DNA of 64,000 bases. Source: Verrucomicrobiales bacterium. Its GTDB lineage: Bacteria > Verrucomicrobiota > Verrucomicrobiia > Verrucomicrobiales > DEV007. Below are positions 37,701-47,327 of the stretch, one piece after another (the first letter of the stretch is position 1; the number at the start of each line of letters is the position of its first letter). The notes below the pieces were generated by a model. It was not told where the DNA came from, searched no databases, and worked only from the letters and a program-made list of their open reading frames with translations. The stretch covers positions 193,419 through 257,418 of the forward strand of contig JARGPH010000004.1 of the NCBI GenBank assembly GCA_029213065.1, given 5' to 3'. The position numbers and the translations under genes are program-made.

Positions 37701-40177
37701 AATCTTTTTTCCTGACTCACCTTTTGACCGCTGCGTGGGTCGGCACTTTCACTTTCATTGCTGTCGGTGAAGAAACCGGGAAACTCAGCGCTACCTCTTC
37801 GGTCATTGGCATCAATGAACCACTCGCGACGGGGCTCGACATGCAGAGTTTCAATGCCCCGGAGGGAGAGAAGAATGTGCGTGAAGCCGGTGAGATGCTC
37901 TCTTTCTATGAAGATTTTCTAACCGCTCAGGGAATCAGCGGAGACTGGAATACTTCAGATCTGGAGATCTTTTATACGATTGTCAGGACCGATCTGGGAT
38001 ACGCAAGATCCCGCGAGGCCGCACTCGATGATCGGTATGATGCCTTGAAAGATCAGTTCGAGGAATTGGAGGATCATCTCACCGACGACGGGGAGGACGA
38101 AGACGAAGAGAAGGATAAAAAAGACAAAGACAAAGACAAGGACAAGGACGAAAAAAAAGAAAAGGATAAGAAGAAGAAAAAGAAGGGTGACGATAAGAAG
38201 AAGGAGGTTCGAAATCCTCAGGCCGACCTTGCCAACTATCTTCGTCTCAGGAAAATTGCTCTCCCGATTCGCTCGGAACGAAACGATCTCCGCAAGTACA
38301 TCGCATTCGAGGAGCCTCTCTTAGCGAAGCTCGAACGCGCTCGCCGCTCTCCGGACGATGCAAAATTGCGTTACGAAGCCTGCGACGAAGCAGCTCGGAT
38401 TCTATACTCGTTGTTTTCCGACCAGATGATGTCCGAACGTGATGGCATCGCACTCCCTCAGGACATGCGCCTGAAAATGAACGTCGCAAAGCAATTCATG
38501 TTCCGCGCGACAATGAACGCAACGCCGCTTCTGAATCAGGCCTCTCAACGAAAACGGAAACTCTATCGTTTCGGCGCAGAAAAAGAAGCCGCCAATTTAG
38601 CCCATCCAGAGGATGCGAACCGCTTCGTCACCGTCGATGAAATGGCAAAGATGACTCATGGAGAGGTCGCCGCGCTCGATGTCGCACCAACCAACCCTCA
38701 ATGGTACTCCCGCCGCTTCATGCAGGACTGCCGCCCTGACACCTGGAGCGAACTGGAGTCCTGGCTGTCGCATCAGGTTAGCGCCGAACTCCTCGACAAA
38801 AAGAAGTTCCGCAAGAAGCATCCCGACTTTCACTACAGTCTATCAAAAGCACGCCGAGTTCTCTTATGGGATGATCTGAAAACCACCGCCACTTCCCCGA
38901 AGATCGAAACCGAAGATGTTTTCGGCCAAAAATGGAAACTCAAGTGGGGCGAAGAATCCGCTACGGAGCCTGTCGCCAACCGCCTCAAACTGATCCTGGG
39001 AGCCAAATACACCGATCTCGTCTATGCCGATGTCGACGGCAACTCCCACCTCCTCATTCTGCCTTCTGATCTGCAGCGAAAAATGAGCCCTCACAAAACG
39101 ATGCCTCTCACCAAAGAGGAATTTGTCAGGACGATGAAGGAGTCCAATTACGACTTCAATATCAAGCCCTTCATTCTCTCTCATGGAATCATCACCGAAT
39201 CGAACGCCGAATCGATTCTGAGAGGTCTGCCCGCGGAAACGCCGAAAAAATACCGTCCCGAAAAATTCGTCGGACAAACCTGGATTCGATTCCGTGAGTC
39301 CATGGTCGAAGCGAAGCACGACGCCTTCACCACAGGTGGCCCCGTTTCGAACTACACCGATTTCGCCTCCCGTGACCGCGCCCTTCGCCAAATGATGCTG
39401 ATGGCATTCTGGATGGGCGAAGTCGACGTCAAAGAAGACAACTTCAAGTCCGTGACAATACAAAATTTTAATGGTGTGTCAGGGCCGCAGTATCTTGAAT
39501 ACTTTCACGACTCGGGCTCCGCCCTCGGAGGCGCCTCCCGCTCCGGCGAACTCAACAAATTCAGTGTCGACCGCGGAACCGGAACCTTCATTTGGACAAG
39601 TCCCGAGGGCCGTCTCGTCTTTTCCAACGAGTTCCAAATTTATCGTCCCTCGGCCTGGGATCACGTCACCTTCGCCGATCATCGCGCCGGCGCCGAACAC
39701 ATCATGCGCATCACCGGAAACGATATTCGCGCTGTCGTGGAGCACTCACTGCAACCTGATTTCTACAAGCAGGTCTTGGCCTGGAAGCTGATCCGCCGCC
39801 GTGATCTCATCGCGAAAACCTTCGGGCTCGCAACACCGGATGAGAAGGCAGGGCCGGCACCGACGATCTCTATTCCACTGACGACACGGGAGGACCGACT
39901 CGCAGCGGCTCGACTCTATCGAATCCCTCTCGTCGAAATTGAAAACGATCTCGTGCGAATGGGATTCATTCCCGCAGACGCCCGCGAAGCATCGACCGAA
40001 GAACCCTATATCGATGTCATCGTAAAAGATGGAGTCTTACAGGATTATCATGATACGGTGATTCCGGGAATCCTGCGTGATGTTCGTCATCCCGGTGGAT
40101 TTGTGGTTCGCATCACCCGATTTGACGATGGAGGGGAATACCAATCACTCCGCCTTGGAATTAAACCGCTCAAGTAA
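37697..40177 (+). CDS. Large secreted protein with a Lys/Asp/Glu tract
   Basis: No family was recognised in this 826-residue protein. The ATG at 37697 overlaps the preceding stop and starts a signal peptide (MKSFFLTHLLTAAWVGTFTF). At about 130-175 there is an extreme low-complexity tract built of Lys, Asp and Glu, with several KDKDKD units and a run of Lys, corresponding to an A/G-rich DNA stretch at 38092-38210. The remainder is ordinary folded sequence, with SEELWLSH-like helical parts and a C-terminal region (YIDVIVKDGVLQDYHDT). Secretion with the upstream phosphodiesterase suggests a joint periplasmic task. Confidence 0.72.
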   Translation: MKSFFLTHLLTAAWVGTFTFIAVGEETGKLSATSSVIGINEPLATGLDMQSFNAPEGEKNVREAGEMLSFYEDFLTAQGISGDWNTSDLEIFYTIVRTDLGYARSREAALDDRYDALKDQFEELEDHLTDDGEDEDEEKDKKDKDKDKDKDEKKEKDKKKKKKGDDKKKEVRNPQADLANYLRLRKIALPIRSERNDLRKYIAFEEPLLAKLERARRSPDDAKLRYEACDEAARILYSLFSDQMMSERDGIALPQDMRLKMNVAKQFMFRATMNATPLLNQASQRKRKLYRFGAEKEAANLAHPEDANRFVTVDEMAKMTHGEVAALDVAPTNPQWYSRRFMQDCRPDTWSELESWLSHQVSAELLDKKKFRKKHPDFHYSLSKARRVLLWDDLKTTATSPKIETEDVFGQKWKLKWGEESATEPVANRLKLILGAKYTDLVYADVDGNSHLLILPSDLQRKMSPHKTMPLTKEEFVRTMKESNYDFNIKPFILSHGIITESNAESILRGLPAETPKKYRPEKFVGQTWIRFRESMVEAKHDAFTTGGPVSNYTDFASRDRALRQMMLMAFWMGEVDVKEDNFKSVTIQNFNGVSGPQYLEYFHDSGSALGGASRSGELNKFSVDRGTGTFIWTSPEGRLVFSNEFQIYRPSAWDHVTFADHRAGAEHIMRITGNDIRAVVEHSLQPDFYKQVLAWKLIRRRDLIAKTFGLATPDEKAGPAPTISIPLTTREDRLAAARLYRIPLVEIENDLVRMGFIPADAREASTEEPYIDVIVKDGVLQDYHDTVIPGILRDVRHPGGFVVRITRFDDGGEYQSLRLGIKPLK

Positions 40178-40787
40178 CTTGGAAAACGAAAACCCACTCA
40201 CAAAAACCGAGAAAGAGATAAACAAGCTCGGCACGAAACGGGGAGTGGAAACGCTCTTCCGAAACTGCTACCGGGTGCATGTCGAAGTGAGCGCGCTCGC
40301 GGATGCCAAAGCAAATTTTCTCATCTCAGTAAACAGCATCATTTTGATTCTGATCGTGTCGCACGGGCAAAAATACATCACTCACAAAGGGCTCCTCATC
40401 CCCGTCGGTATCGTCATCGCCACCTGTATCGGTTCGATGATTTTCGCGGTTCTCGTAGCACGTCCGCGCTTCAAACAGATGAATCCGGGTGATGTCAGCA
40501 TCAAAGAGGGAAAATCCAACCTTCTCTTTTTCGGCAGTTTTACCGCCCTTCACAAAGAGGAGTTCATCGAAGGCTTCAGCGAATTGGTAACCACCCCGAC
40601 CCGTCTCTACAGGGCCATGATGGGTGATATCTACGAAATGGGAATTGTCCTTCAGAAAAAGTATTCCAGACTCAAACTCGCCTACGGGTTCCTTCTCTAC
40701 GGTCTCCCCGTCGGATTCATCATCTTCGTAATCATGGAATGCATCATCGTGCTGCGTTCTTTCGAAGAAGGTGTCCCAATGCCATAA
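40128..40787 (+). CDS. PycTM-type (Pycsar effector-like, DUF5706) membrane protein
   Basis: About 219 residues with the pattern of the Pycsar effector transmembrane domain. A conserved helix FRNCYRVHVEVSALADAKAN (about 47-66) precedes a membrane helix (LISVNSIILILIVSH). A second helix (about 90-110), then LLFFGSFTALHKEEFIEGF and YRAMMGDIYEMGIVLQKKY follow, and a final helix near the C-terminus. Such domains form membrane-disrupting effectors when activated by cyclic CMP or UMP. No pyrimidine cyclase or other defence gene is adjacent. The start is ambiguous: ATG 40128 overlaps the previous gene by 50 bases; TTG 40179 avoids the overlap. Not related in sequence to its neighbours. Confidence 0.72.
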   Translation: MEGNTNHSALELNRSSNLENENPLTKTEKEINKLGTKRGVETLFRNCYRVHVEVSALADAKANFLISVNSIILILIVSHGQKYITHKGLLIPVGIVIATCIGSMIFAVLVARPRFKQMNPGDVSIKEGKSNLLFFGSFTALHKEEFIEGFSELVTTPTRLYRAMMGDIYEMGIVLQKKYSRLKLAYGFLLYGLPVGFIIFVIMECIIVLRSFEEGVPMP

Positions 40788-40791
40788 ATTG

Positions 40792-40825
40792 AACAGGGTC
40801 AGGTCCGGCATTCAACCCTGTTAAG
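40792..40825. repeat. ATTCAACCCTGTT-family repeat, second locus
   Basis: Five bases after the PycTM stop, AACAGGGT (40792-40799) pairs with ACCCTGTT (40815-40822). The segment 40800-40825 matches 12491-12517 almost base for base. The 8-bp stem may end the transcript. Confidence 0.7.
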
Positions 40826-40918
40826 TTTCCCTACCCACTCATGCTTCCACGTATCAGTGGAATTCTCCCGGCATTTTGTAGTGGTGTTTCGCAGCTCAGT
40901 CTTGGACTATGAAGGCAC

Positions 40919-42082
40919 ATGGAGTTCTTCTTTATTTTCGTCTTCATCGTTATCCTGATTTTCGTTTTCGGGGCGAAGCACAACGCACGTGTCAATGAAG
41001 CCTGGGCTCAGGCTGCCAACGAGCTTCATCTCAAGTTTGAAAAAAGAGGGTCCGGAGGACGGGAAATGCGGGGAAGTCGCGCCGAGTTTTCCATCGTCAT
41101 CGGCACCACGTATCAAAACAAAGCGCGATGGACCGAATTCAATCTTCGCTTCAACAAAGCTCTTCCCGTAGCCTTCGAGCTGAATAAGCAGCACTTCCTT
41201 TCGGGGATATCAAAATCTCTCCTCAATGCTCAGGACATCGAAGTCGGTGACCTTGCTTTCGACGAAAAGGCCATCATTTCTGGAAAAGAACCGGAAGAGA
41301 TCCGTGAATTTCTAACCCCGGACCGACGGGACCACTTGAAACGCCTCTTCGGGCGCTTCGATGGCTATCGCATCACTGATTCCGGAATCAAAGTCGAAGA
41401 TCACAGCCTGATCACCAACACACAGGATCTGGTCCGGGCCGCCAAACTGCTCTTCGGAACTGCAAGAGTGATGATGGACACCCAGGCAAGCAGCCCACCA
41501 ATCCCTCCCCCGCTACCCAATCGCAATCTCTCACCGGCTGAAGAACCCGTTGCGGTGGAAGTGATCCGGGATAAGCCTGAGGTCCCGGAGGAATCGCCAC
41601 CGGTGCCTTCTCCCTTCGAAGTGGCGGAGCATACCGCGTTGGAGGAAATCCCCCTCCAAATCGAAGAAGAAGCCGTCGTCCCTGCGATTGTTACTCCCGC
41701 AAGGTTCGAACATGAGGTCTCAGACTTTGCCTGCGACATGCTCGACCTCTTTACGATGCACTCGTCGCACTATGCGATCTCAACCGCTTTCACGAAAGTC
41801 TTCCTCAATGAAGAAATCAGCTCGTCAATCATTCCGCAGCGGGTTGAAAAATACTTCCTCGATCGCACCTTCGGACGCGGCCCCGGATTTCTCCTTCGGG
41901 GGGAGATCTGCGTCCTCGAGGACGGCAAGCCAATCTCACTCGTGATCGCCTACCCCGAGGAGGAAAACCTGAGTGAACTCCGCGCAGCTATCGGAACGTC
42001 TCACGCCTTCTCCGGCACCCTCGTGAAATGCGATACGTTCTCCCGTGAGATCTTTGTCATTGCCGACCACCGGGAAACCTGA
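40919..42082 (+). CDS. Hypothetical membrane-anchored protein
   Basis: No family was recognised for these 387 residues. A strongly hydrophobic N-terminal helix (MEFFFIFVFIVILIFVFGA) anchors it. The domain after it (about 25-190) contains RFNKALPVAFELNKQH and RRDHLKRLFGRFDGYRI. A Pro/Glu-rich linker (about 185-250) follows, then a C-terminal domain (about 260-387) ending in GTLVKCDTFSREIFVIADHR. The linker suggests two independent domains. It is followed 13 bases later by the sugar isomerase gene on the same strand. Confidence 0.7.
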   Translation: MEFFFIFVFIVILIFVFGAKHNARVNEAWAQAANELHLKFEKRGSGGREMRGSRAEFSIVIGTTYQNKARWTEFNLRFNKALPVAFELNKQHFLSGISKSLLNAQDIEVGDLAFDEKAIISGKEPEEIREFLTPDRRDHLKRLFGRFDGYRITDSGIKVEDHSLITNTQDLVRAAKLLFGTARVMMDTQASSPPIPPPLPNRNLSPAEEPVAVEVIRDKPEVPEESPPVPSPFEVAEHTALEEIPLQIEEEAVVPAIVTPARFEHEVSDFACDMLDLFTMHSSHYAISTAFTKVFLNEEISSSIIPQRVEKYFLDRTFGRGPGFLLRGEICVLEDGKPISLVIAYPEEENLSELRAAIGTSHAFSGTLVKCDTFSREIFVIADHRET

Positions 42083-42095
42083 AACCTTTTCCCTC

Positions 42096-42980
42096 ATGAA
42101 TTTCTCAAGACGACACCTCCTCAAACACGTTCCCTTCACCGGTCTCGCCGCACTCGCTGCCACTGGTCACAGCGAAGAAACTTCGCCCTGGCTGAAAATC
42201 TCACTGCAGCAATACTCCTTCAACCACCAGTTGCGAAAAGGCGAGCTCGACGCGCTCGATTACCCGAAACTGGCGGTGGAAAAATGCGGTATTTCCGCGC
42301 TGGAATACTTCAACGGTTTCATCATGGACAAGGCGAACGACACCGCCTGGTTCGCCGAACTCAAAAAGCGCTGTGATGATCTCGGGGTGGAGAATCAGCT
42401 CATGTTACTCAAAAATGATCGCGCCCTCGACGATGCCGATGCGATGACTCGCAAACAGGCTGCAGAAGACTACCGTCCCTGGCTGGAGGGTTGTAAGACG
42501 CTCGGATGTCATTCCGTCCGCGTCGACGTGCGTTCCGCAGGTGATCCTGCCGAGGTGAAAAAGCAGGCCATCGATGGGCTCAATCAACTCTGTGACATCG
42601 CAAAACCCTACGGGATCGATATCATCGTGGAAAACCACGGGAATCACTCCAGCAACGGTCAGTGGGTCGCTGATCTCATGACCGCTCTCGATCGTGAAAA
42701 CTGCGGGACCCTGCCGGACTTCGGAAACTTCAAGGACTACGACAAGTATCAGGGCGTCAAAGACATGCTCCCGTGGGCCCGCGCCATTTGCGCGAAAGTG
42801 CACCACATCGAGGAAGATGGCTCGGCGAAAAACACCGACTTTTCGCGGATGCTGAAGACCGTAAAGGACGGCGGCTTCAAGGGCTACATCGGAATCGAAT
42901 TCGAAGGAAAATCAGATCCCATCGCGGGCATCATCGGCACGAAAAAGCTCATCGAGAAAACGCTCGCCGAGCTCGGGTAG
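42096..42980 (+). CDS. Sugar phosphate isomerase/epimerase family, Tat-exported
   Basis: This 294-residue TIM-barrel protein is of the AP endonuclease family 2 fold. The N-terminus has twin arginines and a hydrophobic stretch (FSRRHLLKHVPFTGLAALAA). Barrel landmarks are LKISLQQYSFN, CKTLGCHSVRVDVRS, DIIVENHGNHSSNG (metal-binding region), TLPDFGNFKDYDKY and KVHHIEEDG with later YIGIEFEG. Such proteins with a Tat leader are abundant in Verrucomicrobiota; the substrate is unknown but is probably a sugar or inositol derivative. Confidence 0.87.
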   Translation: MNFSRRHLLKHVPFTGLAALAATGHSEETSPWLKISLQQYSFNHQLRKGELDALDYPKLAVEKCGISALEYFNGFIMDKANDTAWFAELKKRCDDLGVENQLMLLKNDRALDDADAMTRKQAAEDYRPWLEGCKTLGCHSVRVDVRSAGDPAEVKKQAIDGLNQLCDIAKPYGIDIIVENHGNHSSNGQWVADLMTALDRENCGTLPDFGNFKDYDKYQGVKDMLPWARAICAKVHHIEEDGSAKNTDFSRMLKTVKDGGFKGYIGIEFEGKSDPIAGIIGTKKLIEKTLAELG

Positions 42981-43048
42981 AGTTCGAGTTAGAGGGTGAT
43001 GTCACGGCCCTCACCTGCAGTGATCGACCCGTGGAAAATATCAGCAAA

Positions 43049-43076
43049 GGAGCGGGGACAAAACACACCCCGCCCC
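43049..43076. terminator. GC-rich hairpin between convergent genes
   Basis: GGAGCGGGG (43049-43057) and CCCCGCCCC (43068-43076) pair with one mismatch. Located between convergent genes, it may stop both transcripts; T-rich sequence follows only on the minus strand. Confidence 0.5.
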
Positions 43077-43098
43077 TTCACTGACTCTGAACCAAATT

Positions 43099-43941
43099 TT
43101 ACTGAGGCGGATGCGCCTCGCCGTCTTTTCCTGCTGCCCAGATGATCCCCCTGGCGAGCATGCGGATAAAGGTTTCGTCCCCGAAGGTCTCATCCGAGTG
43201 ACCGTAAGTCGTTCCCATGACGCGAGTCCCTTCGAACTCGTTCGCCCAGATCACCGGATGTGCTTTGCCATCCTTTTCGCTCACTGAAGTCGCCAAAACC
43301 GTGTTCGTCGGCTCGACTTTCTCGATGATGTAAAGCTCATCCATCGGAGTAACCCAGTCCTTCGGAAAACCGGCCATGACGGGGTGGTCAGCCTTCTCAA
43401 CTTTCACCTCGTAATTGCTCTGATGATCGTGCTTCCGGCTCGTGACCCCGAGAAACTGTCTCCAGTCATCGATCTCCGTGGCGCGGTAGGTGTGCATCGC
43501 ACAGTGAATCACGAGAGCCGGAGTTCCCCCTTTGTGGGCATCCGTGATTTTGCGAATGTATTCGGGATCGGCCGTGTTCGCGAAACACTCGTTGTGAATC
43601 ACGACGTCATAGCCCTTTGCCCATTCAGGGTCGTCGTAGAGATCGATTTGCGCTTCGGTTCCCTTTCCGCCGACATTCATCACTTCAAAATCGACATTGG
43701 CGACCTTCTGGACCCCGGACCCGAGAGCAAAGGTCTGATAGAGGTAATTGTGACAACACCCGCCGGTGATAATGAGCGCCTTAATCGGCTGACCTGAGTA
43801 GAATTCCTTCTTCGGAGGTGCCTTCTCCTTCTTACCTTTTTTATTCTGCGCCGTCGCAAAACCAACAAAAAGACCCAAGGTCAAAAGCAGCGGCAAAAAG
43901 TAACGAAATCCCCTCATATTTGTGAAGAGGATCCTTATCAC
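43099..43941 (-). CDS. ThuA domain-containing secreted protein
   Basis: ThuA-like proteins have a class I amidotransferase-type fold and are associated with trehalose or other carbohydrate use. The 280-residue protein has a signal peptide (RYFLPLLLTLGLFVGFATA) and a Lys-rich linker. The ThuA core follows: PIKALIITGGCCHNY, GYDVVIHNECFAN, ALVIHCAMHTYRAT, HPVMAGFPKDW, HPVIWANEFEGTRVMGTTYGH. The GTG at 43941 is chosen because a strong Shine-Dalgarno (GGAGGGAGAGGG) lies six bases upstream; ATG 43917 is possible. Confidence 0.9.
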   Translation of the reverse strand: MIRILFTNMRGFRYFLPLLLTLGLFVGFATAQNKKGKKEKAPPKKEFYSGQPIKALIITGGCCHNYLYQTFALGSGVQKVANVDFEVMNVGGKGTEAQIDLYDDPEWAKGYDVVIHNECFANTADPEYIRKITDAHKGGTPALVIHCAMHTYRATEIDDWRQFLGVTSRKHDHQSNYEVKVEKADHPVMAGFPKDWVTPMDELYIIEKVEPTNTVLATSVSEKDGKAHPVIWANEFEGTRVMGTTYGHSDETFGDETFIRMLARGIIWAAGKDGEAHPPQ

Positions 43942-44105
43942 AATCGACCCTCTCCCTCCATAGCCTGATCAGGGCAAATGATTCACATTCCCTGCAAAAC
44001 AGGCTTTTCAGGTCCGCCATTTATTCCCGGGAGCCGGAGGCTCAAAAGAAATTAGCGCGGTGTGAAGCGCAGCGGAACGCCGGGATGCCTTCCTCAGCAG
44101 ACCAA

Positions 44106-45392
44106 CTAAAGCCCCAACTCTATTCGCAGCTGATCCGTCGTCTCTTTCTGACGCTTCTCGACAAAGGCTCTCGCTTTCGCCGCCTTCTTTCGAGCCGCTT
44201 CAGGATTCTTTGCGATCTCGAGAACGGCAGGAACGATTCCCGCCAATTCGTCCTCATTGTCGGTCGTAAAAAGCCAGTCTCCCAGACCGATGTCCTCCCA
44301 CATGAATCCTTTGCTCGTCTGTTCCTCCCAGCGACACACGATCGCAGGAACGCCATGACCGATGCACATGATGGGCGAATGCATTTCGTTTCCGAACAAC
44401 CCCGCGCTCTGATCATGCACGCTGATCGCTTCACCGGTGAGCCAGTAGTCGGGACGCCAGACGACACGTTCTTTAATCGCTTCGGGCAGCGGATCGTAAA
44501 GCATCTCTTTTCCAACCGCCATTTGGGTGCGGTCTTCAGGACAAACCAGCACCTTGAGATCCGTCTCTTCGACCACCTTGATGATCGCCTCGCGCAGCTG
44601 AGCGTGGTCATTCTCCTTCATCTCTTCATTCCGGGCATGCTTGACCTCATCAAACGGCCTGTTCTCCTTAATCGTCCAGTAGGGCGTGTAACGAAGGCGG
44701 GGAATCACGCACATGAATTTTCCCGGCTCGAGGCCGTTGGCTTTCAGATAAGCGGCCGCTTTTTCGTCGTCGCGGAGATCGCAGGCAAAAGCGCCGTCCG
44801 GTCCGAACTCCATCACAGGAGCCTTGCAGCCCTTCTCTTTGGCGAGCGCGAGCGAGCGGGAATCGCGGAAGTAAACAAACTGCGCGTCGTTGAGAATATC
44901 GATGGCGTTTTTCAGTCCCTCCTCGGAAGTCGCGGTCGTCTTCGAGGATTTCTTCAGGGGAAAAGTAATCCCGTAGATGCCGAAAGGTTTTCCGGTTTCG
45001 TCGCGCCACTTCTTCACATCGTTTTCAGCGACGAGGGAAGCACCGGATCCATGGAGGAGAAAATCACATTCCTTGAACGCTTTCTTCAATTCAGGGGAAC
45101 CCTTCTTCGCGATTTTCAACTTCGGGAAACGCTCGAGGAGAAGTTCGTCGACTCCGTTGTCGACGCTCGAAGGCCACAAAGTCACTTCTACCTCGGGGAG
45201 ATGCGTTTCGAGAATATGCAGCACTCCGGGTGTGTGAGCGATATCGCCGATGTTTACAGTCTGCCACGACGAACGCAGAAGAACACGCTTCGGAGTTCCA
45301 TCAGCCGCCGTCGCGAGGGCCGCACCCAAAGGGGCAAGGCCGAGCGTGGCGAGAGCCTTTCTTCGGGAGAAATCACGGGGAGAATTTTGCAT
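44106..45392 (-). CDS. Polysaccharide pyruvyl transferase family protein, Tat-type leader
   Basis: This is a 428-residue protein of the polysaccharide pyruvyl transferase family. The ATG at 45392 begins a twin-arginine leader ([20 protein letters not shown]); in-frame codons further upstream would bury it. Body motifs are [57 protein letters not shown], and the C-terminal [19 protein letters not shown]. The family normally adds pyruvate to sugars from phosphoenolpyruvate, in the cytosol; an exported version is odd, since PEP is not available there, and its reaction is uncertain. Confidence 0.85.
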   Translation of the reverse strand: MQNSPRDFSRRKALATLGLAPLGAALATAADGTPKRVLLRSSWQTVNIGDIAHTPGVLHILETHLPEVEVTLWPSSVDNGVDELLLERFPKLKIAKKGSPELKKAFKECDFLLHGSGASLVAENDVKKWRDETGKPFGIYGITFPLKKSSKTTATSEEGLKNAIDILNDAQFVYFRDSRSLALAKEKGCKAPVMEFGPDGAFACDLRDDEKAAAYLKANGLEPGKFMCVIPRLRYTPYWTIKENRPFDEVKHARNEEMKENDHAQLREAIIKVVEETDLKVLVCPEDRTQMAVGKEMLYDPLPEAIKERVVWRPDYWLTGEAISVHDQSAGLFGNEMHSPIMCIGHGVPAIVCRWEEQTSKGFMWEDIGLGDWLFTTDNEDELAGIVPAVLEIAKNPEAARKKAAKARAFVEKRQKETTDQLRIELGL

Positions 45393-45459
45393 GGATACCA
45401 TTCGACCAGATCCGCTGCGGAAACAGGAACGTAAAAACGGAGGAATTATTGTGTCCGAA

Positions 45460-45834
45460 TTACTCACCGGGAGACTGTTCGAACGGCATCGAAGTTATTA
45501 TCGGCATCACCATTGGCTGGAGCACCAAACCAACCGAAACAACGGCAAGAGACGCAACGAGAAACATACTGATCCCTAAAGTGTGTAACGCAAACCCCGG
45601 ACCTGAAATCCGGTTGGCCAGATAGGCAACCCCTGTCACGACGAGAAAAACGGGGATGATCATTCCGCATTTGAGGAAAACGACAGAATTCAAAACCGAA
45701 GCCTCCAGCGGAGTGTCCGGGTTCCGCCATTCCCAAAAATCGATCTGTAACTGACAAACGCCGTTGAACACCAGCAGAATGAAAAACTGAGAGATGCCTC
45801 CGAGGAGCAGATACAGGACAATGATCTTTTTCAT
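45460..45834 (-). CDS. Hypothetical four-helix membrane protein
   Basis: A 124-residue protein with no recognised family. Four hydrophobic segments are visible (about 3-25, 51-72, 84-105, and a shorter last one near [13 protein letters not shown]). The first is followed by a short loop containing WEWRNPD. It precedes the pyruvyl-transferase-like gene on the same strand with a gap of about 67 bases and could be its operon partner; this is not supported by sequence similarity. Confidence 0.6.
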   Translation of the reverse strand: MKKIIVLYLLLGGISQFFILLVFNGVCQLQIDFWEWRNPDTPLEASVLNSVVFLKCGMIIPVFLVVTGVAYLANRISGPGFALHTLGISMFLVASLAVVSVGLVLQPMVMPIITSMPFEQSPGE

Positions 45835-45887
45835 AGGTTTAGGGCCTGACCGCCCCCAGACTGGAACACACCCGGGCTAAAGGTCCC

Positions 45888-47237
45888 TCAGAGAACAAAC
45901 TTAATGAGCTTTTTAGCCGCTTTCGCAGCCTTGGCTGCTTCGGCCGCTTTTTCAGCCGTTCGTGCCGCTTTCGCAGCTGATTTCAATTTAAAATCCGCAT
46001 CAATTGCCTCAACCCGTTTCGCCAGCGAAGCAGCCAGTTTCTCCGGATCAGTAACGTCACCGAAATCATCGATCCAGGCAGATGAAATCCGGTCCGTTCC
46101 TGCGCCCGGGGTGCGTCGGGAAAATTGCTCCAGTATCTCGGCGTCGGACGCGATTTTCTTCGACGGCCGAACCGTCGAACAAAGCTCGGTGACCGATTCC
46201 GTCATCGCAGAGAAAAAGGATCCGATCACCGCTTTGGAGGCACGGTCTACCGATCCTCCGAGGTGCTTAGCTATATCCACGCTGATATTGTCGAGGCTCG
46301 CCAACATCGCCTCCCTCGACGCTTTCCTGATCAAAGCGGCCCGCTTCGCCTCATTGGAGGCATTCAGCCGCCTCTCCGAGAGGGTCGGCCAATCGTCGAT
46401 CTCATCGAGCATAGAAGCCCTCTCGAATGAGGTGCGACTTCTTGAATCCGGAGCGCTGAAGCGGCTCTTAAATTTATCGCCAGCCTCTTTTCCCATGTGT
46501 TCAGAGACTTGAGTAGCAGCTCCCAGAGCAGCCACGGTTCGCGCCATAATTGCCAGTTTCCGAATCTCCTCCGGAGTCATTTCCTCAATGGAATCTTTCA
46601 CAATCTTGCAGGCGGCAGACTCGGAATTGAAACGATTTAATTCCTCTTCGCTACGCATCACCTCTTTCCTCAAATCGGCGGTTACTGTCGCTCGATTGGA
46701 ATTGATGTTCTTTGCTGAGACAAAGGTGAAGGCACTGATCGTTGTCAGGAAAATCATCGCGTTGCGAATTCGCACCCGCATCTTCGGCACCTCGTTAAAG
46801 AGCTTAATGTTAGGCCAGATCAGGTTGATCAACAGCAGAGTCAAAGTCATGATCAAAAAGGCGTGAATGAGCGTTCCGTTTTGCAGCCACTCGGTCATTG
46901 CGTAGATCCTGTTTTCTATACTCCCGACCCGGAGCGCAGCGTCGGATTCCCCCTTTCCTCCACCGAAGATTCCGGAGGTGACGAGTGGTTTCAGGAAAAG
47001 AGAGAGAAGTGAAACCAGGAAAAGTGCCAAACCGATACAGACAACCGGCTGATAAAGAGAAAACTTCCACAACCTCCAGAAACGGGGAATAAAGAACCTC
47101 CGGTCCTCGAGTCCCATATACTGGTATCGATATCGATTGAGCCGATAGCCCAGAAGCCCTGCAACCAGCGCTCCCCCACCTGCAATACCAAAACATATCA
47201 GCCCTATCGCAGCGAGTAATAGGTATAGCAGTATCAT
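45888..47237 (-). CDS. Hypothetical membrane protein with helical tail
   Basis: No family was recognised in this 449-residue protein. The first 20 residues (LLYLLLAAIGLICFGIAGGG) form a membrane segment. Two further hydrophobic helices lie at about 60-85 and 120-140, and a short one near 165. A long helical, charged soluble part (about 190-430) and an Ala/Lys-rich end (AAKAARTAEKAAEAAKAAK) follow, the latter probably a coiled coil. The start is an ATG preceded by an unremarkable leader. It diverges from the gene at 47328, 90 bases away. Confidence 0.7.
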   Translation of the reverse strand: MILLYLLLAAIGLICFGIAGGGALVAGLLGYRLNRYRYQYMGLEDRRFFIPRFWRLWKFSLYQPVVCIGLALFLVSLLSLFLKPLVTSGIFGGGKGESDAALRVGSIENRIYAMTEWLQNGTLIHAFLIMTLTLLLINLIWPNIKLFNEVPKMRVRIRNAMIFLTTISAFTFVSAKNINSNRATVTADLRKEVMRSEEELNRFNSESAACKIVKDSIEEMTPEEIRKLAIMARTVAALGAATQVSEHMGKEAGDKFKSRFSAPDSRSRTSFERASMLDEIDDWPTLSERRLNASNEAKRAALIRKASREAMLASLDNISVDIAKHLGGSVDRASKAVIGSFFSAMTESVTELCSTVRPSKKIASDAEILEQFSRRTPGAGTDRISSAWIDDFGDVTDPEKLAASLAKRVEAIDADFKLKSAAKAARTAEKAAEAAKAAKAAKKLIKFVL

Positions 47238-47327
47238 AGGTATCGTTCTATCAACCCTCTAATTTCCCGTCAAATCATTAACTTCAATATTGGCACCGGA
47301 AACGTTCTCTGATAGGAACCCACTTGA

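Noticed and set aside
40128..40787. Complete Pycsar defence system
   Set aside because: No pyrimidine cyclase is recognisable next to the PycTM gene; only an effector-like protein is seen.
44085..45434. Open frame on the plus strand opposite the pyruvyl-transferase gene
   Set aside because: The minus-strand protein has clear motifs and a Tat leader; the opposite frame has none.
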